Positions 23,011-37,261 of a DNA stretch of 64,000 nt are shown here, piece by piece. The stretch covers positions 7,316,001-7,380,000 of the forward strand of contig OX442316.1 of assembly GCA_949358305.1 (NCBI GenBank), written 5' to 3'. Under the pieces are notes generated by a model that saw nothing but the letters and a program-made list of their open reading frames with translations, did no database searches and was not told the DNA's origin. Each line of letters opens with the position of its first letter. Position 1 is the stretch's first letter. The stretch comes from Strigamia acuminata. Lineage: Eukaryota > Arthropoda > Chilopoda > Geophilomorpha > Linotaeniidae. The position numbers and the translations under genes are program-made.

Positions 23011-26000
23011 TTAAATGGGATTTACCGAGTTTTGCATGACGTATGTAGGATATGCCCTTGTCAAGCAATTGCCTGCATTCATGTCGCCTCCTGTCAACTG
23101 TATTTCAACAGTTGGGCAAGGGTTACCAAACTTGTTGGCCCTGCCCGGACAATCCGTTAGATTTTCTGAGTCACGCGGATGTGGATTGACCATTTTAAGG
23201 AACAAGATTCTGTAATGTGGTCAAATGTCACATTCGTTAGAATTCGCTTCTTGGTAAAATGAATGTGCATAAAATTTATATTGTAAGAAATCATACCCTC
23301 TAGGTGAGTCCCAAAAGTATTTTCGCCCGGTCGCATCGACATCGACTTCCGAAAGAGACTTTGCAGCTTCAATGAAGCCATTTGCTATGGTACTTTTGAG
23401 AATAAAACTTCCGCCTGGCGGTAAGCAAATTCCCAGTCGTTGCCCGACACCACTGGAAAATGAGATTAAAAGTTATAAAACGGAAATATTGGACAGCTTT
23501 TATGGCGCTTTAAATCTATAGCGACGGGTTGTGTGAATAATGGGAATCAAGAGAATTAATATTAAAGCTGCTGTTGTACGATTGTTTAAATTTACCCTTC
23601 TAATCCAACTCCAACCATGCTAAATTTGCGTGGTATTGTGCCATTGAAGTGCACTATATACGTCAGGACTGGTGTTAATTGGAACACAGTGTGCGCGGTT
23701 CCTGCATGTGTTTCAACACGGTCAGGTTGATCGTCCCTGGTTAAATAAACTTTGTATGGTTCACTAACTGTGTTCCAGAAGAATCGTAGCTGAAAATGAT
23801 ATGTGGGAAAGTAATTTTATTTAATTATTAATGATAATAATAGTGAAGGAGAGGTACTTTGAAATATTTATGAGGACAAACTGCCGAGTTCCACGAGTTG
23901 TGTATTGCACAGTTCTGGGTGAGAACGAATGGATTTATTCGAAGTATGGTACTGTTCGCTGTACCAGTTACACTGCCATCCAAATCGCGAAAGGTGTTTG
24001 TCCGTTCGCCATCCATGTCGCCATTTGTTCCGTCAAGGACGTAATTACCACCTTCCTAAATTGTAGAAAAAATAAGAAAAATAATAAGTTGAAAATAAAA
24101 ACAATTTCGGCTTTAAAGAATGAATTTCCGGGTTGGAAATTGCAAAATTTTGTTTTTACATGCATTTTATTTCATTATCATAATTTTGTTTTTTAAAACT
24201 TTGAGGTTTAAAGATAAAATTCGATAACATAAACAAGTTCTCGAATATAAATTATTATCAAGGAAATTGGAAAAAAACAAGAAAAAAATCCGATGAAAGG
24301 GTATAGGAAACTGGCGTACAAATATTGCGTTCCCTTGATAAAAATTTGGCAAATTTTTGAAAAATTGTGAAAATAAATTAAATTTTTGCATTTTAAATTT
24401 TTATTAGGCTTGGGCTTCCTAGGGAAGCCTTTGTGTAATTTTATTATGCAAAATTTGTAGAGTTGGTGTACAAATAAGAAAAGGGAAAAATTTCCTCATT
24501 TAGTTAACCCTTGGCCCAGCTTTTAAAATGGGTTAGGAAGTTAAGAGAAATGAATTGACTGCTTGGCATTATACTGAAGCCCTTTCAGGGAGAAATTGGG
24601 GCGGAAGTGGTGGTGTCAGCTTTCTTTTTAATTTATTAGTGAGTTGAGTGGAATCCAGTCTCGTTGAATGTACCATTATTCGATAATTTATCACTAAAGC
24701 AGTCTGATTTATTATGCAATTTTACCGGATCGGAATAGCCGAAACTGATGGAAGCAACACTGCTGGCTGGAGATGAGAAGAAATTATTTCCAGGTAGAAA
24801 ACTCAATGCTCCAGCTTTGCGGATGGGATTTGTGGCGAAACGGTCGAACCAAACACGGCGTAAATGGACGGGTCCCTCGTTGAATATAAAACCCAGCATC
24901 GGAAGATGACTGTGTGAAAGAGGCACGAGATGTTTAACACAAAAAATGTTGGGATATTAACGGTATTATTAGTACTTACTAACAACAAATTCCCGGCAAG
25001 GGTAAAGCTCTGGACCATTCAAACATTGTGCCGTTGAGCAAGAGAAATCGTGATTGTTCACCCGTATTGTCCGATTCCCCAATTATAACTGAATCTACTA
25101 ACTGTTGCACGCCGTGTCCGCCCCTAAATGAATTTTAATTAGATTAGTGATAGGATTTTTTTTTTAATGGGATTTTTATGTTTTTATGGGATTTTTAAGT
25201 TAGGGCAAAATGGTTCGTGATTTCCTTGAAAATGTGTGTGAATTGTGTACTCACAGTGCAAAGGTGAGTCCCTTGAGGCTGTCAGCAAACCTGAATTACA
25301 TGTAGAGACAAAACAATGTTTCAATTTAAAATATGATGAAGAGATTTGATAAGTTGTAATAAGTATTTATGAGAAACTTGTTCCCGCCCACTCGATCAGA
25401 ATCAAGAATTAAAGGTGAGCGAACTTACGACGACTGAGACACGATCACATTGTTGCCGCGAATCCATGCGTTCTGCAGACGGTTTTTGTATCCTGAAAAA
25501 TGTCGTGATTTTCATGATAAATTTTTTATTTTTTATTTTTTTTTATTTTTTTGGTACCGGTAAATCGAACAAACTCGATCGTGTCTGGCTCTGAATTGGG
25601 ATCCAAGGGATTTTTTCTGGCATTGTATCCGTTATTAAATGTGTCCACACTGTGATCACGACCTAGTTTGCCTTCAAAGAAAAGCCCCATCTGTCAACGA
25701 GTGAAGGATTTATTATAGAAGATAATGTAGTGAATGACTTGGTTGATTTACGTTTAAGTTTGAGTGCGCGACATTGTTGTAGAATTGCAAAATCTTGGTG
25801 TGTCTGGCTTCGTCTGGTTTCATCCAGCCCTTACCGTACGATAAAACGACGGGTTCTTCGGGGAAAAGATACCAAATACCTGAATGCTGATGGGGAGAAA
25901 AAGCAAACGAAACAAAACAAACAAACGAAAACAGAAAACACGAAACACAAACAACCACAACACATAAAACACGTCATTAAAGAATTTGTTTTGGCATGTG

Positions 26001-26328
26001 TTATTGAATTCGGAGATCGATTGGTCACCTCTGACCCTGCTGCAACGTTGTTGCGTAATACTGTAAGCGGATTCGTGATCCAAAATGAAGCGGGCCCACT
26101 AAAAAATTTAAAAAAATATTAAAAAAATTAAAAAAATAATTTGTTATAGGGGTTTAAATTAACCTGTCTGATGGAATTAAAAAGGCTTTTCTAGTTCCTA
26201 TTGCTAAATTTCCGTCGAAAACTGTCCTTTTCTCGCCCCCATCTTCCAAAAAGTAACAATGGCCTAAATGATCGTATGCAACGTTGTTTTCAACCTGAAT
26301 TTAAATGAGAAAAATATGAATTTAGCTT

Positions 26329-26364
<36 letters not shown>

Positions 26365-29300
26365 TTAAAGTGTGTACCATTAATCCGTGGGTTCCGTGTA
26401 CAGTTACACACCGAGCAAATGTATGATGAATGGAATTAGCTCTCACATATGGCGGGTCCACTCGATCATCAACTTCTTCAACAAGATGGAAATGAATGGG
26501 ATAATTTCCCACAAAACTTTGCTGTCCCATGTGATACACTTCAGCGCCTTGAATGTGTACATTTTCAAACCCTTTGACAATCTATTGAGGAGAAATTTTA
26601 TTAGGATATTGGATTTTCGGCAGGTGTAATATAATTTATTAACCTTTATGTGGCCACCAAATGTATCGAATGAAAAATGGTCGCAATTCTGCGGTTCGTA
26701 GCAGGCCTGCTGCATCTCACCGTGTATTTTAATGTTGCGTGTTAGCAATGCTACTTCGGCCCTCATGTCGACGTTATGACTAATTTCACCCCAGTGAGTG
26801 TACTCAATCAAACCCTTCACTTTGATTTGATTCTCACTACAAGTTGGACATGGAATGACAGTTAGCACTTCCGCCTGTTTCCAGTCGTAATCTGTGGACG
26901 CGATGACTATTTCATCGCCTTTAAACAAAAAATAGTAAGTGCCACTCGACCATTAACTAATTAAAGGCCTTACCGGGTCTCCACGACGAGGTATTGTCCA
27001 GCAAATGTAAAATGTTTTCGTCGGTGGCCACTGGAGGGAGACCGAACACCCTGAATTGAAGAACTGGTAGTTGGCGAGCGCCATTTTTTACAATTCGACT
27101 CGTTGCTGAGTAGGTTAATCCTCCAATTTGCCTGGTTAGAAACTGCACATTGGTCATTCGTGAATTGGCCATTTCCGTACCGTTTGCTGACAGGTTTAAT
27201 AAAGATGAATTATGAGCGCAGAAAGCATAAACAGATTGTTTACCTCTCATTGCGATGCAAACCCAAGCCTGGTTAGGGCGCACACGCCTTAATTTACTTC
27301 CTCCTGTGATTCTTCCGTACACAAATATCTCGAAAAGATCCGCTATTTTGTCGCGCATTAATCCACCGCTGGTCCACGTGTCTTTGATTGCAAACATGAC
27401 GACGGCAGAGGAGGGAACACCTTGGAGATTATGCAGAAATCCTTGAGCTGTCTTATTGAATTTTTGAAATGTCAAAATTACCTGCTATGAACATCCCAAA
27501 TTGTTGGGGATTATCAAAGCCCAAGCCAGAGGCCATTACCTGACCGGTTTTTGAATCAAATGCGTGGATCCACAGTCCGTTTGATGTCGAAGTGTTGTCG
27601 ATGTAGATCTGTCGACAGTGACGTTTTTTAAAAATTAAAAAAATTTGGTGTTTTCAATTGGGATGTTTTAAATTACGGTTTGATCAAAAAGGACGTTTTG
27701 GCGACTTATGTCCGTTGATTTTTGCAGTGTTTTCGTTAGTTTGGTCCACGATAGTTTCTCTTCACCGTGGATTTCGAGTCTACCGCCTTCTGGGATTCCC
27801 AGAAATTTTAAACCCATGTCCGGCACTGCTGGATGATCGTCAATTTTACCTGAAGGGAAATAAATGCGATTTAAAAATATTAATTAATTGCGTGGAAAAA
27901 AGGGTTGTGTGTATTTATTTGTCGGTAATGGGTGTGCGCAATGACAGGTGTCCTATTTACTGAGATGGACATGGTGACCCAAATTGAAAGACTGCATTTT
28001 TTTTTCTTTTTGGAGTTAAAGGTTTGTGTGAGCAAGGCTCTGTTGTCTGAGGCGAGAATAATAATAAAAAAGAGATTTATTTGTGTTCCAATTCCCTCCC
28101 ATGAAAGGAATTAAAATTAATGGGTGAGGAGGTGGGAAAATACTTTCCATTTTTTATTTTTTTATTTTTTATTTCTTGAGAATTGGATTTTGAGAAAGGA
28201 AAGTTTTTCTATATATATATTTCGTTGATAATTACGTAATAACAAGAAATGTTGTTATTTTTTGGCTTGGAAAAAATGACTAATCATTTATTTTGTTTGT
28301 TTTACCTGTAAGAAAAATCTCAGCTCGACCTTTGAACCTGCAGTCATTGGCACCGATGTCTAAACGCCCACGCACGTGCACGTAGTGAGCTGAAATAGAC
28401 GCCAATGGGACATCGGGGCTGAAGACCAGACTCGCTCCCGGCTGAATTGTGACTGAGAACAAACGTGGTGTTTTCACGTCCAGTAACACGTGACGTGTAA
28501 CTGTCACGGAAGCATTGGTTCCAGGCACCTGAATAAAACGAAACAAGAAAGAGGAAAGTTGTAGTGGACTGATTGATGATTCTCGAGGGTGATCGAAACT
28601 AAATTGAATTTTGATTTGCAAGTTGCGGACGCACATAAGGCATTTATCTGCATGTAATCTCAATGACCTGGACACGCCTTCAGGAAGGCGCTTGCAGTGG
28701 TTTGTTGGTTACCTGCGACCGCCTGCCTCTTATGATTTATGACAAGTGAACCAAATTGCTTGTCCCTCGACTCGCCTGTGCGTTTTTGCCGCACAACAAA
28801 CTGCCATCAATGAAAGTACAAACTTTTTTGACATGATTGACACGTTCGTTCATGAGTTTTCCAGCATTTACGTACCTGTAGGGGGATTTTTTGGAGTTAA
28901 AAAAGAAAAAATCGTGTGGTTTTTATCAATTTTGCATTTTTTATTTATTATTTATAACCGGAAGTAATTATTAATGTGTTTTAATACGCCGTTTAGAGGC
29001 TCAATTTGTTTGTGGGGTTTAGGTGTGAGATAGTTTTACCAAAAAATAAAATTTAAAAAAATTGGACATTTTTTTTAAATTGTTTGACGGGTTGTTATTT
29101 TTCAAGACGGAAGTTAGGTTTAAGCGAAGTGTAAAAGGGAAAGGGAATTTTGCCCGAACTCCATGACTTTAAAACAAGGTCGGCCATCGAACTTAAGCTA
29201 AGTCCCACTTGTGGACTTCCTTTTCGAGTGGATTTTCTCAGTTGGTCCGTCTACGAAGGCTTTGGTGTTCAAATTAACGCTTTGCATCATGCAGAAGCGT

Positions 29301-30089
29301 TTAGGGTAATTATTTCTTCCGCCTTTCTTTGCCCTAGGTGTGGTCGGTAATAAATATGTAAATCGCTTGAATAAAATTTGAATAAAACGGAGAGCAATTA
29401 AGAGGTGATTTGTTGTGTAATGTTACGCGTCGTTTGAATGTAAACAGATCAATGAAACGAGAAAATGCTGAATTAAATTTAATATTGGTCTTTAAATTGC
29501 GTCGAATTAAAAAGTAATTGAAGAAAAACATAGCGGTGCAGTGTAAGTAATAGTTTGGCGTAGAAAAACAATTGGAGAAAAGTGTAATTTGGATTGCTAC
29601 GAGCCAAACGGGCGGAATCATTGCGTGTGAGCAACAGGTCTTAATAACAATAATAAAAAGGGTCAAACGATTGTTTGAAGCTCAATAGTACTAAGTTAGT
29701 AAGTCCAGGTTAAAGAATTGTTCTGGTTTGAGCATTTTTTTCTATACAAGGTAATGCCCAAGTGTTTTCCTGCTTAAAAAATAGTCGCACTCAACTTCAC
29801 TCATCATTCGTGCGGTAAGAATGGTGAGAGAAAAAAAGTGATATGCACCTGGGCTCGTTTAACTTGCCCTCTTTGTGTCTTTGACCTAATGTAGCCAAAA
29901 AGAGCATATTTGTGAAGGGAAAATTAAAAAATAGGAGCACTTTGGTGTAATAATGTTAAAGAAATGTTTTACCGTTCCATTCCATGTGGTTGGGTCACTC
30001 CATCTATGCAAATTGGGCTGCAGATGTGGACAAAGAGCGTGGCTGTGAATTGGAATGAGGATGCATGTAATCAGCAGGATGGGAAACAT
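23011..30089 (-). CDS. CEMIP/KIAA1199-like secreted G8-domain protein (about 20 exons)
   Basis: Well-defined exons: 29973-30089, 28306-28528, 27677-27849, 27482-27608, 27244-27447, 26974-27186, 26644-26918, 26378-26581, 26164-26294, 26029-26098, 25752-25886, 25558-25690; then smaller ones to the last, 23011-23201. Exon 1 gives a signal peptide (MFPILLITCILIPIHSHA). Next come the G8 domain (SVTVTRHVLLDV...VTIQPGASLVF...GRLDIG), a GLKFLGIPEGGRLEIHG block and a GG/ILEI-type domain. The parallel beta-helix core has WRPGDEIVIASTDYDWKQAE, VDMRAEVALLTRNI, FDTFGGHIK, YPIHFHLVEEV and SIHHTFARCVTVHG, nearly residue for residue as in CEMIP. The end (FWDSPRGILFLKM...NCLTRAYP) matches the CEMIP region before its second GG domain, which is missing. 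CEMIP and CEMIP2 degrade hyaluronan in vertebrates; activity in this animal is unproven. Confidence 0.9.
26335..26365. repeat. (TTTA)n microsatellite
   Basis: About eight TTTA units in a CEMIP-like gene intron. A similar (TTTA)n tract occurs at about 30386-30411, upstream of the gene, and another at about 12277-12299 in the IRF intron. Confidence 0.8.
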
Positions 30090-32255
30090 GTCTTTGGTCG
30101 GTGGGATCGAGTGGGAGATGAAGAGAAAGTGGCAACCGACTTGTGTTCTACTCAATTAAGGGTAGGACCAGACTTTAATATCACGTGACTTAATAGAAGA
30201 GCAGCTTATTGGATGACATGCTTACCTATAAAAGTGGAATGAATGAAAAATGCAGGTATGTAGGACTGACTGGTCGAATTATATCTGATGTGTATTCGCT
30301 ATTCAAGGGCAGTGGGGATTACAACACAACAATTTTCTAGATATATTTCTATATAATTTTTTTTATTTTTTTTATTTTTATTTTTTTATTTATTTATTTA
30401 TTTATTTATTATAATTTTTATTAGAAAGGGGAAAAAAATCTCTTTTCTTACTTGAAATCTTTTTCTCATTAGGCATTCTGCTGAATGGATTTCAAAGTTT
30501 TTAGAGTGAATACCATATTTGCATTGTAAATTGATATTAGATTATTTCAATAGCGCTCATCTGTGCAATTTAATTAAGTTCATGGATCAGAAGATTAGGT
30601 TGCATTTTTATTTACATTTGGTGCCTGAAGCTTTCAACCCAATTCACAACAGACGATTGTAAATTTACTGTTAGTAGGGAGCTTGGATTGCCACTATTAT
30701 CTATTCATCAAACTTCATTAGCGAATTCACTTCCTCTGTGTCTGTCCTCTTTTATTTGGCTTTGGTGTTGCGTTTTGTAACACACAAAGCGTATAATTTC
30801 CGGTAAATGAGGGTTTACATTTAATTAACTCTCTTTTTTTTTCTCTACCATACCTATTAAAGAAAAGATTTAAATTCTTTTCAATGCAACAGGGCAGAAC
30901 ATTCGTTTAATTGGTTAATTGCTTGTCGGAATTGAATTTATACACCATATTTTCGGATTAAAAACGGAAATAGAACGGCTTAGCATATATTACGGTTCAA
31001 TTAGGTTTTTTTAAAAAAAAAAAAAATTAAAAACATATTTTATTTATAGCAATGTACAGTCATTATAAAAGTGCAAGCAGACACACCTTACTATTTATTT
31101 TGAAAAACTAAATAAATATTTATTTAGAGTGCGATTTTTATCTATCATAAAGATAATCTAGATTCTTTTATGATTTTTTTGTTTTGTTTATTAATCTTCA
31201 AAAGCACTTTGAATCGTGAAGAAGAGCTACTTGTATTGATTCCGGTACAACCTTCCGCATTTTACATTGGGTGAAGAGTGTGGTACGTTAGTGGTTTGCC
31301 TCGGGTTATGGGCCATTGACTTTCTTGATGTTCAGTTGCAAAACAGCACACTAGGTTTTTATAGCAGCTCGGATACACAGAGAAAATATTGGATATATTT
31401 TTTCGTGGAGCGTGACAGACATTAAATTCAAGCAAACTCATTGTTTTTTTTTATGTTTGATCGAAATTACTTGTAAGGAAGAAGGAAAAAAATGCGAAAT
31501 TTTTTGATTTTGAAGGCAAAAAGACTTGACCCTGATTTTATATCATTATTTCTGATGTCAACATCAAGTATATGGTTTGCTTTGTCTTGAGGAAAAATTG
31601 TGCTTGTAAAGTTGTAATTGAATTGCACAATAGAAGTCAATAAAGAAATAATATTTTTTGTTGATATGAAGTTACGTAATGGAATTGTGTTATTCCAGTT
31701 TCCACGAAACTAAGAAAACGAAATGAGGTATAGAAGGGTGTGGAAAAGGACCTGTATAATGAGGATAACAAGTGAAAGTAGAAGAGGTCACAGTTCTGTT
31801 GTAATAAACGTTATAATTAAATGAGGAAATTGTGTATTCAGCTTTAAATTAAAACCGACAGTTAATTTCAGTTGCAGTGTAGTATAAGATATCAGAAATT
31901 TTAAATAGCCCAAATTTAAAAGATAAGATTGCGTTTTGTGAAATTATGAAACTTATTTACATATTTAATATACATCAGAATGGAGAAGTTAAAAGTAGTA
32001 GACCAATAAATATAATTTCTTTTGATTGGAGATGAATGAAAAGTTCGAAAAAGGTTTTCCGAGTTGAGTCCAACTGTCAGACTCGTACTTGATGCCTATT
32101 AAATTTAATTGAAGCTAATTTCCTAAAGTCGTTACGACTTCGAGCCATCTGATATTTTAAACGCCAAATTTTGAACTCTGACTTAGTAAACAGAATGGAC
32201 GATAAGGGGACAGCGACCTCGGCTAACTTTCCATCCCATTTTATGTCAGTTGTCA
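30090..32255. other. Intergenic region between divergent CEMIP-like and WAP-sushi genes
   Basis: About 2.2 kb of AT-rich DNA without recognisable exons. It should hold the promoters of both genes. It contains a (TTTA)n tract near 30386 and several poly-A/T runs. No inverted-repeat element was seen. Confidence 0.4.
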
Positions 32256-35200
32256 ATGGAGATGGTGCGCTTTTTGCTTTGTCTCCTGCTGACGTTTCTG
32301 CCATTGGTTTCTAGTCAAGGTATAATACGTCTTTGAAGCTGGGAGAAACTATTGCACTTAATAACTTTGATTCTAATTAGGTGCGTGTGTTAAAAATGTG
32401 GCTGCGGTTAAAGAAGAGGGGCGCCGTTGTTTGACATTTTGTTCTTCTAGAAAACCTTGTTTTAATAAGAGATTAAGTAGTTGTCAATGCGATGGGAGTT
32501 GCGGTTTTGTTTGCATACCCAATAGTAAGTCGAGTTTAGTGTGAGAAAAGTGTTTTGGTTTTTTTTAATTGATGAATTATTGGTAAGATTTGACGTGTCC
32601 TGATCTTACAAACCCTCAACATGGTGCGGTGCACTTTCCCGAGGGCCGGGGATTCCAAGCTCTGGCCATTTACGATTGCGACGAGGACTACGAATTGCAT
32701 GGCTCTGATGAGAGAATTTGTAGAGGAGATGGTCAATGGACGGGAGAACAACCTCTGTGTATTCATGAAGGTATTGATGAATGGAAAGTCTGTTTGGACT
32801 ATATTGGTATCCTTATTTACGTGAAATTAATTTATTTTGTGGTTAATTCCATTCGGAAACCGAATAAGCGATGCAAAATGAATTGTGTTTTCTGTAGACA
32901 CCCACTGTTCCGAACCTAAATTCCAAATTGCAAATGCACGTGCTGACATGTGGCCTGAAAGGAATGAGTTTTTTATTCACGATCAAATACAGTACAAATG
33001 TGAAAGTGGTTTCATTCCAAGCAGAGGTGACCAATCAACAACAACGTAGGTTATCTGCTTAATAAATCTATTTTGGTTTCGTGGAATTGAAATTTTTGTT
33101 TTTTGTTGCCAGATGCGTCCAACCAAGTCCATCGGGAAGTCCCACTTGGACTCCCATAACATTAACGTGCAAATGTAATTGCTGTGTTTGATTTAGGCAT
33201 GATTAATTAATTCTTATTGTTTTAAATAATGTAATCAGCTGCGGAGTGCCCGTATCCGGATAATATCGACAACGGGTATTACGAAGGCTCTAGTTTCTCT
33301 TTCGACGCTCAAATATTTTATTTTTGTAACCCCGGATTTACATTAGTCGGATCTGCGTCACGGACTTGTTTAGCTGACCAAGATTGGTCCGGATCTTTAC
33401 CTTTATGTAAAGGTAACTGTTCGAGTTTTGTTGGTTGGGGAGGTTTGATTTGGTGACTAAAAATAGACTTAAAAAGAAAACGTTTCAGTTTTAACTTGTT
33501 CTAAGCCTAATGACATTTTTAATGGCTTTACTAAATATAAGTCGAGAGATTATGGAGCAATTGTTTGGACTTATTGTCATCCTGGTTATGTGTTGAATGG
33601 CCCAGAACAGCGTGAATGTCTGAGTGATGGCACATGGAGTGGAAAAGAACCAGAATGTTCAGGTATTTATATATTTGTAAATTTATATATCTTGTGTAAG
33701 TTTAGTTTTTTCTATTACTACGTCGTAGAAATGAATTGTGGACAACCGGAGTTTCCTGAAAATGGCAAAATTGTTCATTTAAACGGGACTGTTGTCACTA
33801 GTATTGTTAATTACGAGTGCAATGAGCGCAGTGCCATGTCGGGAGAACCAAAGGCGCAATGCATTATGGATGGTTTGACAATAAGGTGGTCCTCGCCGCC
33901 ACCCGCCTGTTTAAGTATATCTGTTTTATTTCGTAATTAAGCATAAGGGATGTGTGTAGAATTTTGTTTTTATCGTATTAGAACACTGCCAAGTGGTTGA
34001 AATAGAGAATGGATTGTTACAGCACAATCTTAATGAAGTAAAAATAAATATTAATTAAGAAAATTGTTTAAAATTCACTCGGATTTCTGAATTCTCTCAG
34101 ATTTCTGAGGGTGGATTTGTAGAAGATGATGTTACGGTTCAAGTTACTTGTGATCCAGGATATGAAATCAATAGTGCTTCGGAATACAGTCGATGCGAAG
34201 ATGGATTTTGGGTTCCCGATTTAAATTCTTGCAATCCTTGTAAATACAAAGAGATTTTTCGGTCTTTTGGGTGTGGATTACAACTTTAATAGTTATTTCA
34301 TTTCAGCTAGGTGTCCCTTTTACTCGTTATCTCTCAACTGGTTACATCAACGAAATTTAGAATTGATTGAACCTTTGCAAACGCACACCGATCACGGACA
34401 AAAGATTGAACTGCAATGCAATTGGCTTTATCCAGAAATGCTAATGAGAGATACTATTTCTTGCAATTGGGGAGAGTGGGAGTATCCAAATAACGATGAA
34501 TTTCGCTGTATTCCAAGTAATTGCATAACGCAGCCATTTTGAGTTTATAGTTTAATTAATTCTTGTAGTGTGTATCTAGGATCGTGTTCTCTCGAAGGTA
34601 TTTCGCTACCTCATGGTGCTGTTTACATAAATGAGAAAGAAATCGATTTTGAAAAGGTAAATGTACAACGTTAGTTTGGGAATTCTGTTCAGTAATATTT
34701 GATGAATTTTAAACAGCAAAGATCTGTTATACACAGCACGGTTCTACTTTTCGAGTGCACGGAACCGGGTTTTGAATTGTACGAAGAAGGAAATCCTGTG
34801 GATTATTCGTACGGCAGTCTGAAAACATGTACTAACGGTACATTACTCGGATATAACGTTGATTGTAGACCAGGTAGACGAAACTTTTATTTATTTGTTA
34901 GAATTGTAGTTTCAGTTTCGTGTCATTGAGCCAAAATACTATTCCCAGTATTTTTTCAGGGCGATGTCCATGCAATGCACTTTCTGTTACGGCTAAAGCG
35001 AAAAACATGGAGCCTAAAGCTTGTGCCGATAATAGTTTGATTGAAAACACTGAGAAAATATCGTTGAAATGTTTACTTGGGTTTTCAATTGCACCGTCAG
35101 AGAAACATCTTTCTGCTAAATGTGATAGAGGTGTTTGGGATCTACCAGCTGAGCAATGCGAATGTATGTTTTATATTTTTTTTTTTTTGGTTTAAAAGCA

Positions 35201-37201
35201 GTTTGTTTTTTTGAATTTATCGCTCAGTGCTGCAAAGAAATCCTCAATCGGACGTTTTTGAAAACTCAACAAGTGTGACCACGTCTTCGAAAAAGGTGGA
35301 ATCAGACAGTGATTTAAGTGTTGCCACCACTACTACTACTTCTTTGCCCGAAGAAGATTTTTATGTTCTGAAACCACCGATTAGAAGTTCTGATTGCAAG
35401 TATTATGTCAGAAGTGATAATGTTCTTGGATCTTACGAAGGGAAATTAATTAAACGTAAGTTGTTTATGTTCAAAGGGTGATTGAGTGGGGAAATACAAA
35501 CGAGATGTTTAAAATTTAGGGAATACAATATTTCGAACTGGAGCTTCAGTCGTTTTTAGATGTGCCGACATATCAAATTATTTTTTTTCGGGAAAAATCA
35601 AACATTTGTGTCGTCAAGGTAAATGGTTGGGTCAAGAACCAAAATGCACTCGACTTGAAGAGAGAAAAAGTAAGGAATATGATGGCGAAGTTAATAAATT
35701 TAATAGCACGTTTGTTTTGTTGGTTGTAGTTGATTCTGCACCGGTTATAAAATATAGTTTTGTTTCTGGAAAAGGATATATTGAGGACAGTGGCTCTATC
35801 GTGGTTTTAGAGGATTCGACTTTGTTGCTAAGTTGTCTGTGGGATGTAGGAAATGGCGATGTTAGTTGGGCGTGGAAGGGCCAAGATATTAAAGGACGTG
35901 ATGTTTCCAAAGGTGTATGTTTTAATGATTAGTCATGTGTCAATAATTTTGTAAAACAAAGCTTTGGGTTCATTTAGAATGGGTTGATGGTGACACCTTT
36001 AATTTAAGAGTGACTAATGTCACGCAGCGTCGTTCTGGAATTTATGCGTGTACGACACCGTTTAAAATGACACACGCAGTTAACATTAAGGTAGCAAAAG
36101 AGATCGAAACGTTGGAATTGGAAATAAACGTAATACTCCCCACTGAAACTGTTAAAACCGCAACAAATCGTCCACTCACTACGAGTACAACTACTAGGGC
36201 GCCTACGCCAAGTCCAAGTACACATTGTTTGATTATTTTTTGTGATTTCATCCATAATGCGACTTTTGTTTTAGCCGTAGTTTTGGCGGAGAGAAATTTG
36301 TGTTACTATTCACCCAATAAGAGTAACACGGTTGCTGCTTTCGTGGACGGTTCTCGAGTTGTAAAAGAACGCAATTTTAATCCTGGAAGCAAATTGCAGC
36401 TTCGTTGTGATAATATCTTTGACTACAAATTAGAAGGTCCTCGAACAGTTCGTTGTGCGAAAAATGAATGGTCGCCTCATCTGCCTACTTGTGTGCGACT
36501 AAACTCGAGCGATTGTAAGTAGCATTTTGGATTGGATTTGCTGTTTGGATTCTTAATGAAATGTCGAAGTTTAGGGAACTCGGCTCCTCCATTGTCGGTG
36601 TTGATATACCAAAATAAAACGTTTGTAAAGATAACCGAGAACGGTGAAGTGATTGTTCCCAAAAATAACGTCATATACATCTTGTGTAAATTTGCTCTTG
36701 AACCTCCGATAATGACGGTTAAAGGTGTATATGTTCCGATTGTGAAAGGCAAGTTATTTATTTTTTTTGGTCAGTTTGTGGGATTTATTGTGCATTTTTG
36801 TTTATATTTTACAAAAAGATTTTTACAACACTGATGGCGAAACTATTTGGTATTTTCAAATGGGACCATTTGATAAAATGTTAAGTTTTACATTCACATG
36901 TAAGGTACCGAAAGATGATGTCAATTTAGTTCACTCGCTTATCGTTAGAGTTGGAGGTGAGAAAATGGATGTTGAGTTGAAATAGCGATGTTTATATTTC
37001 TGTATTTCAGACACTTGCGATTTAGACGAGCGAAAATGGAAGCATTTAGCCGTTGCTAAGACTTTACGTCAAACTTATTTGGAAGGCGATGTAGTACAAT
37101 TGCAATGTAAAAATAAACGTGCTCTTGTACCTTCGTATTTAACCTGCTCGAAAGGTGGCATTTGGATTAATGGGCCTCTTCTCAAATGCAATCAAGTTTA
37201 A
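32256..37201 (+). CDS. Secreted WAP-like / multi-sushi / Ig protein (LEV-9 or Hikaru genki-like)
   Basis: The start MEMVRFLLCLLLTFLPLVSS is a signal peptide (exon 1 32256-32319). Exon 2 encodes a compact Cys-rich module (CVKN...CLTFCSSRKPCF...CQCDGSCGFVCIP) of WAP-like spacing. Then follow sushi/CCP domains at about 32590-32770, 32900-33175, 33240-33412, 33490-33660, 33731-33912, 33982-34243, 34310-34518, 34580-34875 and 34960-35163, typical lines being CRGDGQWTGEQPLC and CLSDGTWSGKEPEC. A Ser/Thr-rich linker, another CCP (to about 35665), an Ig-like domain (LLLSCLWDV...SWAWKG...SGIYACTTP, about 35730-36100), a Thr-rich linker and three further CCP-like units (about 36290-37198) end in KCNQV. 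Estimated 1,150-1,200 aa. The WAP-plus-CCP order recalls nematode LEV-9, the Ig-plus-CCP part insect Hikaru genki; both work at synapses. The exact orthology is open. Confidence 0.8.
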
Positions 37202-37261
37202 GTATACTGCTTTATATTGTTTGTTTAAGCCTATAATAATAATAATGAGAACGAATAGTTG

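Noticed and set aside
25730-26122. Plus-strand frame of 130 aa
   Set aside because: It is a shadow of CEMIP-like exons 10 and 11 and an intron on the minus strand.
29150-29350. Plus-strand 66-aa frame inside CEMIP-like intron 1
   Set aside because: No recognisable motif, no splice partners; judged chance.
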